A stretch of 64,000 bases of DNA from Cognatundibacterium luofuense (GCF_018139685.1 NZ_JAGSPN010000006.1:124001-188000), one strand, 5' to 3'; counted from the first letter of the stretch, positions 9,032 to 19,179 are shown. Notes: generated by a model from the sequence alone, not told the origin. Numbers and translations are program-made.

Positions 9032-9727
9032 ATGACAATTAAAGCCATCCTGTTCGATCTGGACGATACCTTATGGCCGGTTGGTCCGGTGATTCGTCAT
9101 GCGGAACAAACACTGCATGACTGGCTGGCGGTACACACACCGCAGGTTACCGAAGTCTACGATATTGAGGCTTTGCGCCAGCGTCGTCAGTCGCTGGTAG
9201 TAACCGATCCGCGTTTTTCTTATGACTTGTGGAGTTTGCGCCACCGCTTGTTGCAGGAGGTGATGGCAGAGCAGGGCGCTGATCCGGCGCATGCTGATGC
9301 CGCGATGCAGGTATTCGCACATGCCAGAAATCAGGTCAGTTTGTATGAGGATGTCATCCCGGCGCTTCAGCAATTGCAGGCGGATTTCATTACCGGCTCA
9401 GTATCCAACGGTTTTGCGGATTTACACAGTATCGGACTGGCGCCGTATTTCCGTGTTTCGCTGGCGGCACACAGTTTTGGCTGTGCGAAACCTGACTCGC
9501 GTATTTTTCTGGCTGCTTGTGACGCCTTACAAGTGGCCCCACATGAAACCCTGTACGTCGGTGATGATGTGCTGCTGGATGTGCACGGTGCAACGCAAGC
9601 TGGTTTGCAGGCAGTCTGGATGAACCGTCACAGCATCAGCGCAAATAAACCGGAGTGGCAGCATGTGACCATTCCGGCACAGATTCGCGATTTACATGAT
9701 CTGAGACAGCGATTAACACGCGTCTGA
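9032..9727 (+). CDS. HAD-superfamily hydrolase, YigB-like phosphatase
   Basis: A 231-residue cytoplasmic phosphatase of the haloacid dehalogenase superfamily. Motif I DLDDT is at residues 9-13, motif II as SVSNG near 130, motif III lysine in KPD near 153, and motif IV GDDVLLD near 177. The cap is of the alpha-helical C1 type. YigB-type enzymes act on FMN or the riboflavin precursor phosphate, but substrate cannot be read from sequence. It lies 35 nt before hrcA. Confidence 0.85.
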   Translation: MTIKAILFDLDDTLWPVGPVIRHAEQTLHDWLAVHTPQVTEVYDIEALRQRRQSLVVTDPRFSYDLWSLRHRLLQEVMAEQGADPAHADAAMQVFAHARNQVSLYEDVIPALQQLQADFITGSVSNGFADLHSIGLAPYFRVSLAAHSFGCAKPDSRIFLAACDALQVAPHETLYVGDDVLLDVHGATQAGLQAVWMNRHSISANKPEWQHVTIPAQIRDLHDLRQRLTRV

Positions 9728-9762
9728 TGTTCATTTGAGGATTGCTCGCATACAATGTCATT

Positions 9763-10782
9763 ATGCAACTCGATATCCGTGCCCAGACCTTGCTGAAAGC
9801 GCTCGTAGAGCGATACATTGCTGACGGCCAGCCCGTCGGCTCACGTGCCTTATCCCGCATTTCCGGACTGGATCTGTCACCGGCGACGATACGCAATGTG
9901 ATGGCGGATCTGGAAGAGATGGGATTTGTCTGCAGCCCGCACACATCGGCGGGGCGCATTCCGACGCCGCGCGGTTACCGCCTGTTTGTGGATGAATTGC
10001 TGACGGTGCAGGAAATCGACGAAGTTTCACTGGAATCCCGTTTGCAACCGGGCATCGTGGCCCAGCCTGCACAGAAAATCATTACCAGCGCAGCACAGAT
10101 TTTGTCATCGCTGTCGCAGTTTGCCGGTGTGGTCATGACACCGCGTACCGAGTCCACATTTCATCAGCTGGAATTTTTGCGTTTATCCGAAAAAAGGATT
10201 TTGCTGGTCGTGGTGGGGCCTTCCGGCGAAGTGCATAACCGCTTGCTGCAAACCGAGGCGGATTACACGCCGTCGCAACTGACGCAGGCAGCGAATTACC
10301 TGAATCAGAATTTTGCCGGTCTCAGTTTTGAAGAAGCGCGTCGCCGCTTAACCGCGGAAATCCGTCAGTTGCAGGGCGATATGACCAGCCTGATGCAGGT
10401 CGCCGTACAGGCGGGCAGTGATGCGCTGGCGCAAGATGATGAAGGCATGGTGATTTCCGGCGAGCGCAATCTGCTGAACGTACAGGATTTGTCATCGAAC
10501 ATGGGCGCACTGCGCAAAATGTTCGATCTGTTTGAGCAGAAAACCGGCCTGATGCAGTTGCTGGATGTGTCCAGCAAAGCAGACGGCGTACAGATTTTTA
10601 TCGGTGGCGAGTCGCAACTGATGCCGGTGGATGAAGTCAGTATTGTGACTGCGCCATATGGCGTCAACGGCAAAATTGTCGGCACCCTCGGTGTGATCGG
10701 CCCGACTCGCATGGCATATGAAAGGGTGATTCCGATTGTGGATATCACCGCAAAATTACTGTCGAACGCGCTCAGTCAATAG
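9763..10782 (+). CDS. hrcA: Heat-inducible transcription repressor HrcA
   Basis: Represses groESL and dnaK operons by binding CIRCE elements. The N-terminal winged helix includes [18 protein letters not shown] and [19 protein letters not shown], followed by the HrcA-specific domain with [13 protein letters not shown] and [20 protein letters not shown] near the end. A frame opens at TTG 9742, but family members begin near MQLDIRAQ, so ATG 9763 is chosen (339 residues). No Shine-Dalgarno sequence precedes it at normal distance. No CIRCE element was seen in the window. Confidence 0.95.
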   Translation: MQLDIRAQTLLKALVERYIADGQPVGSRALSRISGLDLSPATIRNVMADLEEMGFVCSPHTSAGRIPTPRGYRLFVDELLTVQEIDEVSLESRLQPGIVAQPAQKIITSAAQILSSLSQFAGVVMTPRTESTFHQLEFLRLSEKRILLVVVGPSGEVHNRLLQTEADYTPSQLTQAANYLNQNFAGLSFEEARRRLTAEIRQLQGDMTSLMQVAVQAGSDALAQDDEGMVISGERNLLNVQDLSSNMGALRKMFDLFEQKTGLMQLLDVSSKADGVQIFIGGESQLMPVDEVSIVTAPYGVNGKIVGTLGVIGPTRMAYERVIPIVDITAKLLSNALSQ

Positions 10783-10789
10783 GCTTGCT

Positions 10790-11188
10790 ATGAAACCTGA
10801 AGAACTTCGCATACTGCTGATTGATGATAACGATATCACCCGCGAAGTATTGCGCGTGGTGTTGCGTGGTCAGGGATACCAGATCGTCGGTGAAGCCGGT
10901 GACGGCGATCAGGGCTTGCAAATGGCGCTGGAGCAAAAGCCGGATCTGATTCTGCTGGATGTGATGATGCCGCAGGTCAGTGGTCTGGATATTCTGCCGC
11001 GTATCCGTGAACAATTGCCGGACACCCGGATTTTGCTGGTGACTGGCAGCGAAGACCATGAAACCCTGCGCGAAGCGGCACGCAGCGGGATTGACGGATT
11101 TATCATGAAGCCATTCCGCGCCAGGCATATTACGGAAGCGGTCAGCAAAGTGATACCGGGACTGACATCTGCAGGCGATGCGTCTTAG
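10790..11188 (+). CDS. Stand-alone response-regulator receiver protein
   Basis: A 132-residue single receiver domain. Acidic pocket D12-D13, phosphoacceptor D57 in LLDVMMP, conserved T85 and K107 in MKPF are all present, so it should be phosphorylatable. No output domain follows; the protein ends about 15 residues after the receiver fold. It begins 7 nt after the hrcA stop, suggesting co-transcription. No histidine kinase is nearby. By analogy it could be CheY-like or a phosphorelay intermediate, but the partner is unknown. Confidence 0.88.
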   Translation: MKPEELRILLIDDNDITREVLRVVLRGQGYQIVGEAGDGDQGLQMALEQKPDLILLDVMMPQVSGLDILPRIREQLPDTRILLVTGSEDHETLREAARSGIDGFIMKPFRARHITEAVSKVIPGLTSAGDAS

Positions 11189-11284
11189 TCTGGCGGAACG
11201 GGTGATGACGGAGCGCTTTGCGGGCGTTCAGAATGACCTGAAATCACCGGAAAATTGCTGAAAAATCCGGTATTTGCAAAGTAC

Positions 11285-11315
11285 AAAAAACGGAACCCGC
11301 GGGTTCCGTTTTTTT
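11285..11315. terminator. Bidirectional intrinsic terminator between receiver gene and fur
   Basis: Perfect palindrome AAAAAACGGAACC CGCGGGTTCCGTTTTTT, with A-tract and T-tract on both sides, placed between convergent genes. Confidence 0.92.
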
Positions 11316-11335
11316 ATGCAGGCTGAAAAGGCCGG

Positions 11336-11764
11336 TCAGCCTTTGTGTTCGCAGTTTTCTTTGGTGCAGTTACCGTAAATGGCCAGCGAATGATCGGTGA
11401 TTTTAAAGCCGCGTTCGAGAGCAATCTGGTGCTGGCGCTGCTCGATTTCCGGATCATAAAACTCTTCCACACGGCCGCAATTCAGGCAAACCAGATGGTC
11501 ATGATGCGAGCCTTCATTCAGCTCGAAAATTGCCTTTCCGGTCTCGAAATGGTTCCGGTGCAGCAGCCCCGCTTGTTCAAATTGGGTCAAAACGCGATAC
11601 ACTGTCGCGAGTCCGACATCCATGTTTTCTGTCAGCAGGATTTTATAAACATCCTCTGCAGTCAGATGGCGGACCTTACTGTTTTGAAATATTTCAAGTA
11701 TCTTCAGGCGCGGCAAGGTGGCTTTCAGACCGCTGGCTTTCAGATTTGTCGTACTGTTAGTCAT
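11336..11764 (-). CDS. fur: Ferric uptake regulator
   Basis: Iron-dependent dimeric repressor of 142 residues. The winged helix covers about residues 15-80 ([17 protein letters not shown]), the metal-binding segment [11 protein letters not shown] is near 86-96, and a second Cys pair CTKENC lies at the end. The frame extends to a TTG at 11776, but ATG 11764 is the better start. Divergent from bamE, an arrangement conserved in Burkholderiales; the 76-bp spacer must hold both promoters. Confidence 0.95.
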   Translation of the reverse strand: MTNSTTNLKASGLKATLPRLKILEIFQNSKVRHLTAEDVYKILLTENMDVGLATVYRVLTQFEQAGLLHRNHFETGKAIFELNEGSHHDHLVCLNCGRVEEFYDPEIEQRQHQIALERGFKITDHSLAIYGNCTKENCEHKG

Positions 11765-11840
11765 GTTTTCCGTCAAAAGAGAGCTATCTGCTTTATGATA
11801 TCGGGTTTTAGGGCTTACTGCTCATTTACTGAGGTTTTGT

Positions 11841-12398
11841 ATGCGAAAGTTGTTCACGGGTTCTGTTCCTGCCAGTCTGGGTCGCATTGCGGTCGTTCTG
11901 GCGGCTGTCAGTCTGGGTGCCTGCGCCTCGCGTTCGGTGCAACTGACAGATGAAAATCTGAAAACCGAAGCGGTTGCCGGTAAAGACGGCACACAGGTGT
12001 ATTCGCCGACCGGGACACGTAAGTTCCTGGGCTTCTTCTCGCCTTACCGTATCAGTGTGCAGCAGGGTAACTTTGTGTCGCAGGAAATGATGGCGCAGAT
12101 CAAGGAAGGCATGAACCGTGAGCAGGTGCGTAACGTGCTCGGTACTGCATTGCTGACGGATCCTTTCCATGAAGACCGCTGGGATTATCCTTTCCGCCTG
12201 ATGAAACCGAGTGGCGAACTGATCATCAGTAAAGTTTCGGTGCATTTCAAAAATAATCTGGTGTCCAAATTTGAAGGCGGTAATCTGCCGAATGAACAGG
12301 AATATCTGGCACGTGTGACCGAGTCTGCGCTGGCAAAACAGCGTATTGAGTCCGTGAACGATATCGATGGCAAACCGGCCCGCAAAGAAGGCAAATAA
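11841..12398 (+). CDS. bamE: Outer membrane assembly lipoprotein BamE
   Basis: Small lipoprotein of the BAM complex that folds beta-barrels into the outer membrane. It has a signal peptide with lipobox LGAC (Cys about residue 30). The SmpA/OmlA core shows YRISVQQGNFVSQEM, then GMNREQVRNVLGTALLTDPF, DRWDYPFRL. The C-terminus extends beyond E. coli BamE (185 residues), common in betaproteobacteria. GAGG lies 7 nt before the start. dapB follows after 15 nt. Confidence 0.95.
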   Translation: MRKLFTGSVPASLGRIAVVLAAVSLGACASRSVQLTDENLKTEAVAGKDGTQVYSPTGTRKFLGFFSPYRISVQQGNFVSQEMMAQIKEGMNREQVRNVLGTALLTDPFHEDRWDYPFRLMKPSGELIISKVSVHFKNNLVSKFEGGNLPNEQEYLARVTESALAKQRIESVNDIDGKPARKEGK

Positions 12399-12413
12399 TC
12401 CGTTTTCATTACT

Positions 12414-13226
12414 ATGAGTAAATTACGTGTGGCAGTGGCCGGTGCTTCCGGCCGTATGGGCAAAATGCTCATCGAAGCAATTCTGGCTTCGGAGGATATG
12501 GAACTGGCCGGTGCGCTGGATGTGGCAGCTTCGGTCGCTATCGGTACTGATGCAGGCTTGTCTGCCGGTAAAGCTACCGGCGTGCTGATCACATCTGATC
12601 TGGCAACCGGTCTGAAAGATGCGCAATTCCTTATCGACTTCACCCGTCCGGAAGGCACGCTGCACCATCTGGCTTACTGTGCAGAGCACGGTATCCGCAT
12701 GGTGATCGGTACGACCGGCTTTGATGATGCTGGCAAAGCGCGCATCGCGGAACTGGCGCAGAAAACCGGCGTGGTGTTTGCGCCGAATATGAGCGTGGGT
12801 GTGAATGTGACGCTGAAGCTGCTGGAAATGGCGGCGCGCAGTTTCTCTCATGGCTACGATATCGAAATCGTGGAAGCACATCACCGTCATAAAGTGGATG
12901 CACCGTCCGGCACAGCGCTGAAAATGGGTGAAGTGATTGCGAATGCGATTGGCCGTGATCTGAATGAAGTTGGTGTGTTTGCACGTGAAGGTGTGACCGG
13001 TGAGCGCGATCCGTCCTCGATTGGTTTTGCTACCATCCGTGGCGGCGATATCGTCGGCGATCATACCGTGCTGTTTGCCGGCATCGGTGAGCGCGTCGAA
13101 ATCACGCACAAATCCTCCAGCCGCGTGACCTACGCGCACGGCAGTCTGCGTGCGGTACGTTACCTGCAGGAAAAACAAAGCGGTTTGTTCGATATGTTTG
13201 ACGTGCTGGGTCTGAAGGCACTGTGA
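12414..13226 (+). CDS. dapB: 4-hydroxy-tetrahydrodipicolinate reductase
   Basis: NAD(P)H-dependent step of lysine and diaminopimelate synthesis. Dinucleotide-binding GASGRMGKM is at residues 9-17, and the substrate-binding and catalytic motif [18 protein letters not shown] near 160. At 270 residues it has the family length. It follows bamE by 15 nt, probably in the same transcript, and is followed by a strong terminator. Confidence 0.97.
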   Translation: MSKLRVAVAGASGRMGKMLIEAILASEDMELAGALDVAASVAIGTDAGLSAGKATGVLITSDLATGLKDAQFLIDFTRPEGTLHHLAYCAEHGIRMVIGTTGFDDAGKARIAELAQKTGVVFAPNMSVGVNVTLKLLEMAARSFSHGYDIEIVEAHHRHKVDAPSGTALKMGEVIANAIGRDLNEVGVFAREGVTGERDPSSIGFATIRGGDIVGDHTVLFAGIGERVEITHKSSSRVTYAHGSLRAVRYLQEKQSGLFDMFDVLGLKAL

Positions 13227-13262
13227 GCATCCGCTGACATTTGCTGTACATAGCAGAATCTG

Positions 13263-13291
13263 AAAAGGCCGCTGTTCGCGGCCTTTTTGTT
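13263..13291 (+). terminator. Intrinsic terminator of bamE-dapB
   Basis: AAAAGGCCGC / GCGGCCTTTTT stem with a TGTTC loop and T-rich tail, 37 bp after the dapB stop. Confidence 0.9.
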
Positions 13292-13360
13292 TTGCGGTTC
13301 CGCAGCCTGTCGGGTGGCGACTGCCTTGGGAAAGCCTGTAAGAGAACGGACGGGCCCAAA

Positions 13361-13400
13361 GGTGTCCGAAGGAGTCCGAAAGTGCCTGAAAAAGCCTCAA
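13361..13400 (+). repeat. Four imperfect tandem 10-bp units
   Basis: Consecutive decamers GGTGTCCGAA, GGAGTCCGAA, AGTGCCTGAA and AAAGCCTCAA. They run straight into the right-hand end of repeat copy C. Confidence 0.55.
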
Positions 13401-13479
13401 ATGCGGTGTTCAGCACAGCAATCCGGCGGTTGTCGGCAGAAAGTCCGGGCCTCCGGAAATGGCAGATGACGAAGTTTGC
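13382..13479 (-). repeat. Dispersed intergenic repeat, copy C (reverse orientation)
   Basis: On the minus strand it starts ATTGTGCAAACTTCGTCATC, contains the 48-bp core (13402-13449) beginning CCGGACTTTCTGCCG and ending GAACACCGCAT, and ends near TTTTTCAGGCACTTTC. The core matches copy A at about 44 of 48 positions. Confidence 0.8.
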
Positions 13480-13580
13480 ACAATGCAGCCTGCGCTGCGC
13501 TTGTCGTTGTGACGAGCGCCAGCCGGTTCATTAACAGCGTCTCAGCCGTGTTTTCCTGCGCTTCACCGGTGCCGTTCTGG

Positions 13581-13608
13581 TTCAACTTGCTGCGCTAGCG
13601 GTTATAAT
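13581..13608 (+). promoter_or_regulatory. Candidate leuS promoter
   Basis: Perfect -10 TATAAT at 13603-13608 with a weak -35 TTCAAC 16 bp upstream. It would give a leader of about 37 nt before the leuS ATG. Confidence 0.5.
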
Positions 13609-13651
13609 GAAAGATTGTGATTGATAACTGCATTCCTTTCCGGCCCACGCT

Positions 13652-16279
13652 ATGCAAGAAAAATATTCCCCATCCGACGTCGAACAAGCGGCGCAATCTC
13701 ACTGGAAAAATACTGAAGCATACAAAACGGTAGAAAACGATCCCCGTTTCCCGCAAGGTAAGTATTACGCCTGCTCCATGCTGCCTTACCCATCCGGCAA
13801 GCTGCACATGGGTCACGTCCGTAACTACACCATCAACGATATGCTGGCGCGTCAGCTGCGTATGAAGGGTTACAACGTGCTGATGCCGATGGGCTGGGAT
13901 GCATTCGGTCTGCCGGCAGAAAATGCGGCAATCGCCTATAAAAAATCGCCGGCGGAATGGACTTACGCCAACATCGACGACATGAAGTCGCAGATGGAAC
14001 CGCTGGGTCTGGCTTTCGACTGGACGCGCGAAGTCGCGACCTGCGATCCTGACTACTACCGCTGGAATCAGTGGCTGTTCCTGAAGATGCTGGAAAAAGG
14101 TATCGCCTACAAGAAAACCCAGATCGTGAACTGGGATCCGGTCGATCAGACGGTGCTGGCGAATGAGCAGGTGGTTGATGGCCGTGGCTGGCGTTCCGGC
14201 GCACTGGTGGAAAAACGTGAAATTCCGGGTTACTACTTCGGTATTACTCAGTACGCAGAAGAATTGCTGTCCAGTATCGATACGCTGGATGGCTGGCCGG
14301 AACAGGTCCGCACCATGCAGCGTAACTGGATCGGTAAGAGTGAAGGCGTGCGTTTCGCATTCCAGCATGAGATCCGTGACGAGCAAGGCCAGCTGATTCA
14401 GGATGGCAAACTGTACGTGTTCACCACCCGTGCTGACACCATCATGGGCGTGACTTTCTGTGCGATCGCGGCAGAACATCCGCTGGCGCAACTGGCGGCA
14501 CGCAGCAATCCTAAACTGGCAGAATTTGCGGAAGTCTGTAAAGCCGGTGGTACCACCGAAGCCGAAATGGCGACCAAAGAAAAAGAAGGCATGCCAACCG
14601 GCTTGTTCGTGACACATCCGTTCACCGGTGAGCAGGTCGAAGTCTGGGTCGGTAACTATGTGCTGATGAGCTACGGCGACGGCGCGGTGATGGGCGTACC
14701 GGCACATGATGAACGTGATTTTGCGTTTGCCCGTAAATACGGTATCGCGATTCGTCAGGTCGTGGCAGTCGAAGGCGAAACTTTCAGCGCCGACGCCTGG
14801 GCAGAATGGTATGGCGACAAACAAAAATCCGTGACGGTAAATTCCGGCCGTTTCGATGGCCTCAGCTATAAAGCGGCAGTGGATGCCGTGGCTACAGAAC
14901 TGATCGCCAAAGGTCTGGGCGAAAAGAAAACGACATGGCGTCTGCGTGACTGGGGTATTTCCCGTCAGCGTTACTGGGGTACACCAATCCCGATTATCCA
15001 TTGCGAATGCTGTGGCGCCGTACCGGTTCCTTACGAAGATCTGCCTGTCGTTCTGCCGACCGACTGCATTCCTGACGGTTCCGGTAATCCACTGAAAACC
15101 CGTGCTGACTTCCTGAATGTGGATTGCCCGACATGCGGCAAACCAGCGCAGCGTGAAACGGACACCATGGATACCTTTGTGGATTCCAGCTGGTACTTCA
15201 TGCGCTATACCTGCCCGGATGCACCGGACATGGTTGATGGTCGCAATGATTACTGGATGGCGATGGATCAGTACATCGGTGGTGTGGAACACGCGGTACT
15301 GCATTTGCTGTACGCCCGTTTCTGGACCAAAGTCATGCGCGACATGGGTCTGGTGAAGATCGATGAGCCATTCAAACGCTTGTTCACACAGGGCATGCTG
15401 CTGAATGAATCCTTCTACCGTGAAGTCGACGGTGGCAAAAAAGTCTGGTACTACCCGAATGAAATCGAAGTGCAGCACGACGACAAAGGCCGTCCTGTTG
15501 CAGCGATTCTGAAGAGCGATGGTCAGCCAGTGCAAATGGGCGGCATCGAAAAGATGTCCAAGTCCAAAAACAATGTCGTCGAACCAAAAGACATTATTTC
15601 TCAGTTCGGCGCGGATACTGCCCGTCTGTTCACGATGTTCGCCGGTCCTCCGGATCAGAGTGCAGCATGGAGCAACAGCGGTGTGGAAGGTGCTTACCGC
15701 TACCTGCGTCGTCTGTGGGCGACAGCGCAGAAACTGGCACCGGTGATTGCATCGGGCCAGCAAGCAGCGCCAGAGCTGGCAGCAGATGTCAAAAACTTCC
15801 GTCGTGAAGTCCACCTGACTCTGCGCCAGATCGATTCCGATTACGAACGTCTGCAGTACAACACCGTTGTTTCCGGCGCAATGAAATTGCTGAATGCGAT
15901 CGAAGCATTTAAACCGGAAGCGGCCGGTGGTGCGGCAGCACTGCGCGAAGCCTTCAGCATCCTGCTGCGCACGCTGTATCCGGTGTGCCCGCACATCACG
16001 CATGTGCTGTGGGTGGAACTGGGTTACGCAGCCGAGCACGGTGAGCTGATCAACATGGCGTGGCCACAGGTTGAAGAAGCCGCACTGGTACAGGATGAAA
16101 TTGAGCTGATGGTGCAGGTCAACGGTAAACTGCGTGGCAGCATCAAAGTCGCCAAAGATGCTGATAAAGCGACGATTGAAGCGACAGCGGTTGCCAGCGA
16201 GGCAGTACAGAAATTCCTCGAAGGTGCGCCGAAGAAAGTCATCGTCGTGCCGGGCAAACTGGTGAATGTTGTTGGCTGA
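13652..16279 (+). CDS. leuS: Leucyl-tRNA synthetase
   Basis: Class I aminoacyl-tRNA synthetase of 875 residues charging tRNA-Leu. The HIGH-type motif HMGH is at residues 52-55 and KMSKS at 634-638; an editing domain with [12 protein letters not shown] lies between them, and cysteine-bearing zinc-type motifs (CECCG, CPTCG) are visible. It begins the series leuS-lptE-holA-proA. Its whole length is also open on the opposite strand, which I regard as a composition effect. Confidence 0.98.
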   Translation: MQEKYSPSDVEQAAQSHWKNTEAYKTVENDPRFPQGKYYACSMLPYPSGKLHMGHVRNYTINDMLARQLRMKGYNVLMPMGWDAFGLPAENAAIAYKKSPAEWTYANIDDMKSQMEPLGLAFDWTREVATCDPDYYRWNQWLFLKMLEKGIAYKKTQIVNWDPVDQTVLANEQVVDGRGWRSGALVEKREIPGYYFGITQYAEELLSSIDTLDGWPEQVRTMQRNWIGKSEGVRFAFQHEIRDEQGQLIQDGKLYVFTTRADTIMGVTFCAIAAEHPLAQLAARSNPKLAEFAEVCKAGGTTEAEMATKEKEGMPTGLFVTHPFTGEQVEVWVGNYVLMSYGDGAVMGVPAHDERDFAFARKYGIAIRQVVAVEGETFSADAWAEWYGDKQKSVTVNSGRFDGLSYKAAVDAVATELIAKGLGEKKTTWRLRDWGISRQRYWGTPIPIIHCECCGAVPVPYEDLPVVLPTDCIPDGSGNPLKTRADFLNVDCPTCGKPAQRETDTMDTFVDSSWYFMRYTCPDAPDMVDGRNDYWMAMDQYIGGVEHAVLHLLYARFWTKVMRDMGLVKIDEPFKRLFTQGMLLNESFYREVDGGKKVWYYPNEIEVQHDDKGRPVAAILKSDGQPVQMGGIEKMSKSKNNVVEPKDIISQFGADTARLFTMFAGPPDQSAAWSNSGVEGAYRYLRRLWATAQKLAPVIASGQQAAPELAADVKNFRREVHLTLRQIDSDYERLQYNTVVSGAMKLLNAIEAFKPEAAGGAAALREAFSILLRTLYPVCPHITHVLWVELGYAAEHGELINMAWPQVEEAALVQDEIELMVQVNGKLRGSIKVAKDADKATIEATAVASEAVQKFLEGAPKKVIVVPGKLVNVVG

Positions 16280-16292
16280 GAAGGAAGCTCTG

Positions 16293-16808
16293 ATGCGTCA
16301 ATGGATTTCTGCACGCTGCCTGCGTTTGTTGTTGTCACTGACTGCCGCAAGTATGGTGCTGGCAGCCTGCGGTTTCCATTTACGTGAACCGGTTGCCCTG
16401 CCGTTCAGCAGTATTTACATCGGCCTGCCAGTCACTTCCCCGCTTGGTGCGGAACTGAAGCGTCAGATCCGGGCAACCAGTCCGGCGCAGATCAGTGACG
16501 CTCAGCAAAGCGCGCAAGTGGTGCTGGAAGTGCTCAGTGAAAAACGGGATAAGCAGATTCTGTCGCTGAACAGTCAGGGCCGTGTACGTGAATACAAACT
16601 GATCTATGAATTCAGTTTCCGCGTCCGCACGCCGGATGGCAAAGAGCTGATGGATACCGTGAATATTCAGCTGTCACGTACGCTGACGTTTAACGAAGCT
16701 CAGGTCAGGGCGAAAGAAGCAGAAGAAGCCCTGTTATTCCGCGATATGCAGAATGATCTGGTGCAGCAAGTTCTCAGACGCCTGAGCGTGCTGAAACCGG
16801 AAGCTTAA
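16293..16808 (+). CDS. lptE: LPS-assembly lipoprotein LptE
   Basis: Plug lipoprotein of the LptD/LptE outer-membrane translocon that inserts lipopolysaccharide. The N-terminal signal peptide ends in lipobox LAAC followed by GFHLR, the family hallmark. ATG 16293 is preceded by AAGGA; the frame opens earlier at 16266 inside leuS but that segment is unlike a signal peptide. The 171-residue length is usual. It lies 13 nt after leuS and 1 nt before holA, a conserved proteobacterial order. Confidence 0.94.
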   Translation: MRQWISARCLRLLLSLTAASMVLAACGFHLREPVALPFSSIYIGLPVTSPLGAELKRQIRATSPAQISDAQQSAQVVLEVLSEKRDKQILSLNSQGRVREYKLIYEFSFRVRTPDGKELMDTVNIQLSRTLTFNEAQVRAKEAEEALLFRDMQNDLVQQVLRRLSVLKPEA

Positions 16809-16809
16809 T

Positions 16810-17829
16810 ATGCAGTTACGCGCTGACAGCCTCGATCAGCATCTTAGCAAAGGCTTATCTGCTTTGTATGTCATTACCAGCGATGAGCATTTACTGGCAA
16901 TGGAGGCAGCTGACAAAATCCGTAAGGCAGCGCGCGGACAGGGTTTTTCCGAACGCGAAGTGCTGACGGTAGAGCGCAGTTTCAAATGGGGCGCTTTGCT
17001 CGCGGCAAATCAGTCGCAGTCTTTATTCGGAGACAGAAAACTCATCGAGCTGCGCATTCCTTCCGGTAAACCCGGTAAAGACGGTGCGCAGGCACTGCAG
17101 GAATACATCGCGCATCTGTCGCCGGATAATCTGACACTGATCAGTCTGCCAAAACTGGACTGGGCAACGCAAAAGGCTGCCTGGGTCACTGCGTTGCAGC
17201 AGGCTGCGGTCTACATCGATATTCCTTTGGTGGAAAGGACGCAGTTGCCGGTTTGGCTGCAGCAGCGTCTGGCCATGCAACAGCAATCGGCGGATCGTCA
17301 GAGTCTGGAATTTATTGCAGACCGCGTCGAAGGCAACTTGCTGGCTGCGCATCAGGAAATACAAAAGCTGGCCTTACTGTATCCTTCCGGTAAGCTGAGT
17401 TTTGAACAGGTACATGACGCCGTGCTGAATGTGGCGCGCTACGATGTTTTCAAGCTCAATGAAGCCATGCTCAGCGGAGATGTCTCAAGGCTGGTACGTA
17501 TGCTGGAAGGTCTGAAAGGTGAAGGCGAAGCCTTGCCGCTGGTGTTGTGGGCGGTGGCTGAAGAAATCCGGACCTTACTCAGAATTAAATCCGGACTGGT
17601 ACAGGGAAAACCCTTGCCGGTACTGCTCAAAGAAAACCGGATCTGGGGGCCACGCGAACGTCTGGTTGAACCTGCGCTGCGCAGGGTGCAACTGGCAGTA
17701 TTACGCGAAGCGCTTCAGGAAGCAGCTCAGATCGATAAGATGGTCAAAGGGCTGCGGGCGAAAGCATTTGCAGGCGATCCCTGGGATGCCTTGTTGCAAC
17801 TCGGTCTTAAGGTGGCGCGCGCACGCTGA
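16810..17829 (+). CDS. holA: DNA polymerase III delta subunit
   Basis: Clamp-loader subunit that opens the beta sliding clamp. The 339-residue protein shows the HolA N-terminal pattern (SALYVITSDEHLLAMEAADKI) and the motif NLLAAHQEIQKLALLY, with YDVFKLNEAML in domain III. It begins 1 nt after the lptE stop, implying translational coupling. Confidence 0.95.
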   Translation: MQLRADSLDQHLSKGLSALYVITSDEHLLAMEAADKIRKAARGQGFSEREVLTVERSFKWGALLAANQSQSLFGDRKLIELRIPSGKPGKDGAQALQEYIAHLSPDNLTLISLPKLDWATQKAAWVTALQQAAVYIDIPLVERTQLPVWLQQRLAMQQQSADRQSLEFIADRVEGNLLAAHQEIQKLALLYPSGKLSFEQVHDAVLNVARYDVFKLNEAMLSGDVSRLVRMLEGLKGEGEALPLVLWAVAEEIRTLLRIKSGLVQGKPLPVLLKENRIWGPRERLVEPALRRVQLAVLREALQEAAQIDKMVKGLRAKAFAGDPWDALLQLGLKVARAR

Positions 17830-17885
17830 ATCCGGTCTCTCTGACCAGCAGCGCAGTGCACAGCCCTTGTTAATCACATACTGAA

Positions 17886-17902
17886 GGCTGGTCGCACCAG
17901 CC
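17886..17902 (+). promoter_or_regulatory. Hairpin just upstream of proA
   Basis: Perfect stem GGCTGGT / ACCAGCC with a CGC loop, ending 11 nt before the proA ATG. No Shine-Dalgarno sequence lies between the hairpin and the start. There is no T tract, so it is not an obvious terminator. Confidence 0.45.
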
Positions 17903-17913
17903 ACATTTGAATC

Positions 17914-19179
17914 ATGGATATCAAAGCAAATATGCAGGCTCTCGGGCAACGTGCCCGGATCGCCTCTGCGGCGATGGCGAAGGCCAGTACTGCTGCAAAA
18001 AATCAGGCTTTGCAGGCAATCGCTCACGCTATCCGCCGTGATGCGGCAATCCTGCGTGCTGCCAATGAACAGGATCTGGCTGCTGCCAGAACAGCCGGAC
18101 TGGAACCGGCGATGCTTGATCGTTTAACGTTGTCGGAGCAGGCAATTAACACCATGGCGGAAGGCCTGGAGCAAATGGTGAAACTGCCGGATCCGGTGGG
18201 TGAAATCACCGATATGAAATTCCGGCCTTCCGGTATTCAGATCGGAAAAATGCGTGTGCCTCTGGGTGTCATCGGCATCATTTACGAAGCACGGCCGAAC
18301 GTGACCGTGGATGCCGCAGGGCTGTGCATCAAGAGTGGGAATGCGACGATTCTGCGTGGTGGCTCCGAAGCAATTCACTGTAACCGTGCACTGGCCAAAC
18401 TGGTACGCGAAGGTTTAAGCAGTGCCGGTTTGCCTGCAGACGCAGTGCAGGTGGTGGACACAACCGACCGTGCAGCGGTTGGCGCCTTAATCACCATGCC
18501 GGAATATGTGGATGTGATTGTTCCTCGCGGTGGTAAAAGCCTGATTGCCAGACTGATGCAGGAAGCCACCGTACCGATGATTAAACATCTGGACGGCATT
18601 TGCCACGTTTATATCGACGATAAAGCGGATCTGCAAAAAGCCGTGCCTGTTGCATTCAATGCAAAATGTCATCGCTATGGCACCTGCAACACGATGGAAA
18701 CCTTACTGGTGGCACGTTCGGTTGCGCCGGCTTTCCTGCCTGCAGTCGCTGCGCAGTATCAGGAAAAACAAGTCGAGCTGCGCTGTGATCCGGAAGCCGC
18801 CGCAATTCTGCAGGCGTATCCGTATCTGGCGACTGCGACCGAGGAAGACTGGCGCACGGAATATCTGGCACCGGTGCTGGCTGTTAAAATCGTCGCAGAC
18901 GTGGACGAAGCGATTGCCCATATCAACCGCTACTCGTCCAAACATACGGAATCGATCATCACGGAAGATTACACCCGTGCCATGCAATTCCTGCGCGAAG
19001 TGGATTCTTCATCGGTGATGGTGAATGCATCGACGCGCTTTGCCGATGGTTTTGAATACGGGCTGGGTGCGGAAATCGGTATTTCGAACGATAAATTGCA
19101 TGCGCGTGGCCCGGTCGGTCTGGAAGGTCTGACTTCACAGAAATACGTGGTGTTCGGCTCCGGTCAGATTCGTCAGTAA
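17914..19179 (+). CDS. proA: Glutamate-5-semialdehyde dehydrogenase (gamma-glutamyl phosphate reductase)
   Basis: NADPH-dependent reduction of glutamyl-5-phosphate in proline synthesis. Aldehyde dehydrogenase-like fold of 421 residues with [30 protein letters not shown], and the catalytic cysteine in [15 protein letters not shown]. proC at 41.2 kb encodes the last proline step; proB is not in the window. A stable hairpin directly precedes the start. Confidence 0.97.
   Translation: MDIKANMQALGQRARIASAAMAKASTAAKNQALQAIAHAIRRDAAILRAANEQDLAAARTAGLEPAMLDRLTLSEQAINTMAEGLEQMVKLPDPVGEITDMKFRPSGIQIGKMRVPLGVIGIIYEARPNVTVDAAGLCIKSGNATILRGGSEAIHCNRALAKLVREGLSSAGLPADAVQVVDTTDRAAVGALITMPEYVDVIVPRGGKSLIARLMQEATVPMIKHLDGICHVYIDDKADLQKAVPVAFNAKCHRYGTCNTMETLLVARSVAPAFLPAVAAQYQEKQVELRCDPEAAAILQAYPYLATATEEDWRTEYLAPVLAVKIVADVDEAIAHINRYSSKHTESIITEDYTRAMQFLREVDSSSVMVNASTRFADGFEYGLGAEIGISNDKLHARGPVGLEGLTSQKYVVFGSGQIRQ

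Larger units (their letters stand above)
13227..13651. other. Intergenic region dapB-leuS
   Basis: A 425-bp gap without a credible gene. In order it holds the dapB terminator, four imperfect tandem 10-bp units, one copy of the dispersed repeat in reverse orientation, and the leuS promoter; each is annotated separately. Short open frames here translate repeat sequence and are not believed. Confidence 0.7.

Noticed and set aside
9700-9800. CIRCE operator near hrcA
   Set aside because: No TTAGCACTC-N9-GAGTGCTAA-like inverted repeat is present here or elsewhere that I could see.
13241-13534. Small open frames across the dapB-leuS gap
   Set aside because: They translate the terminator, the tandem decamers and the dispersed repeat; no ribosome site or coding bias.
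13595-16039. An 814-codon open frame antisense to leuS
   Set aside because: It is the exact shadow of a confirmed leuS, rich in His/Gln/Arg/Phe without domain logic, and has no ribosome site. Codon bias of the sense gene keeps the opposite frame free of stops.
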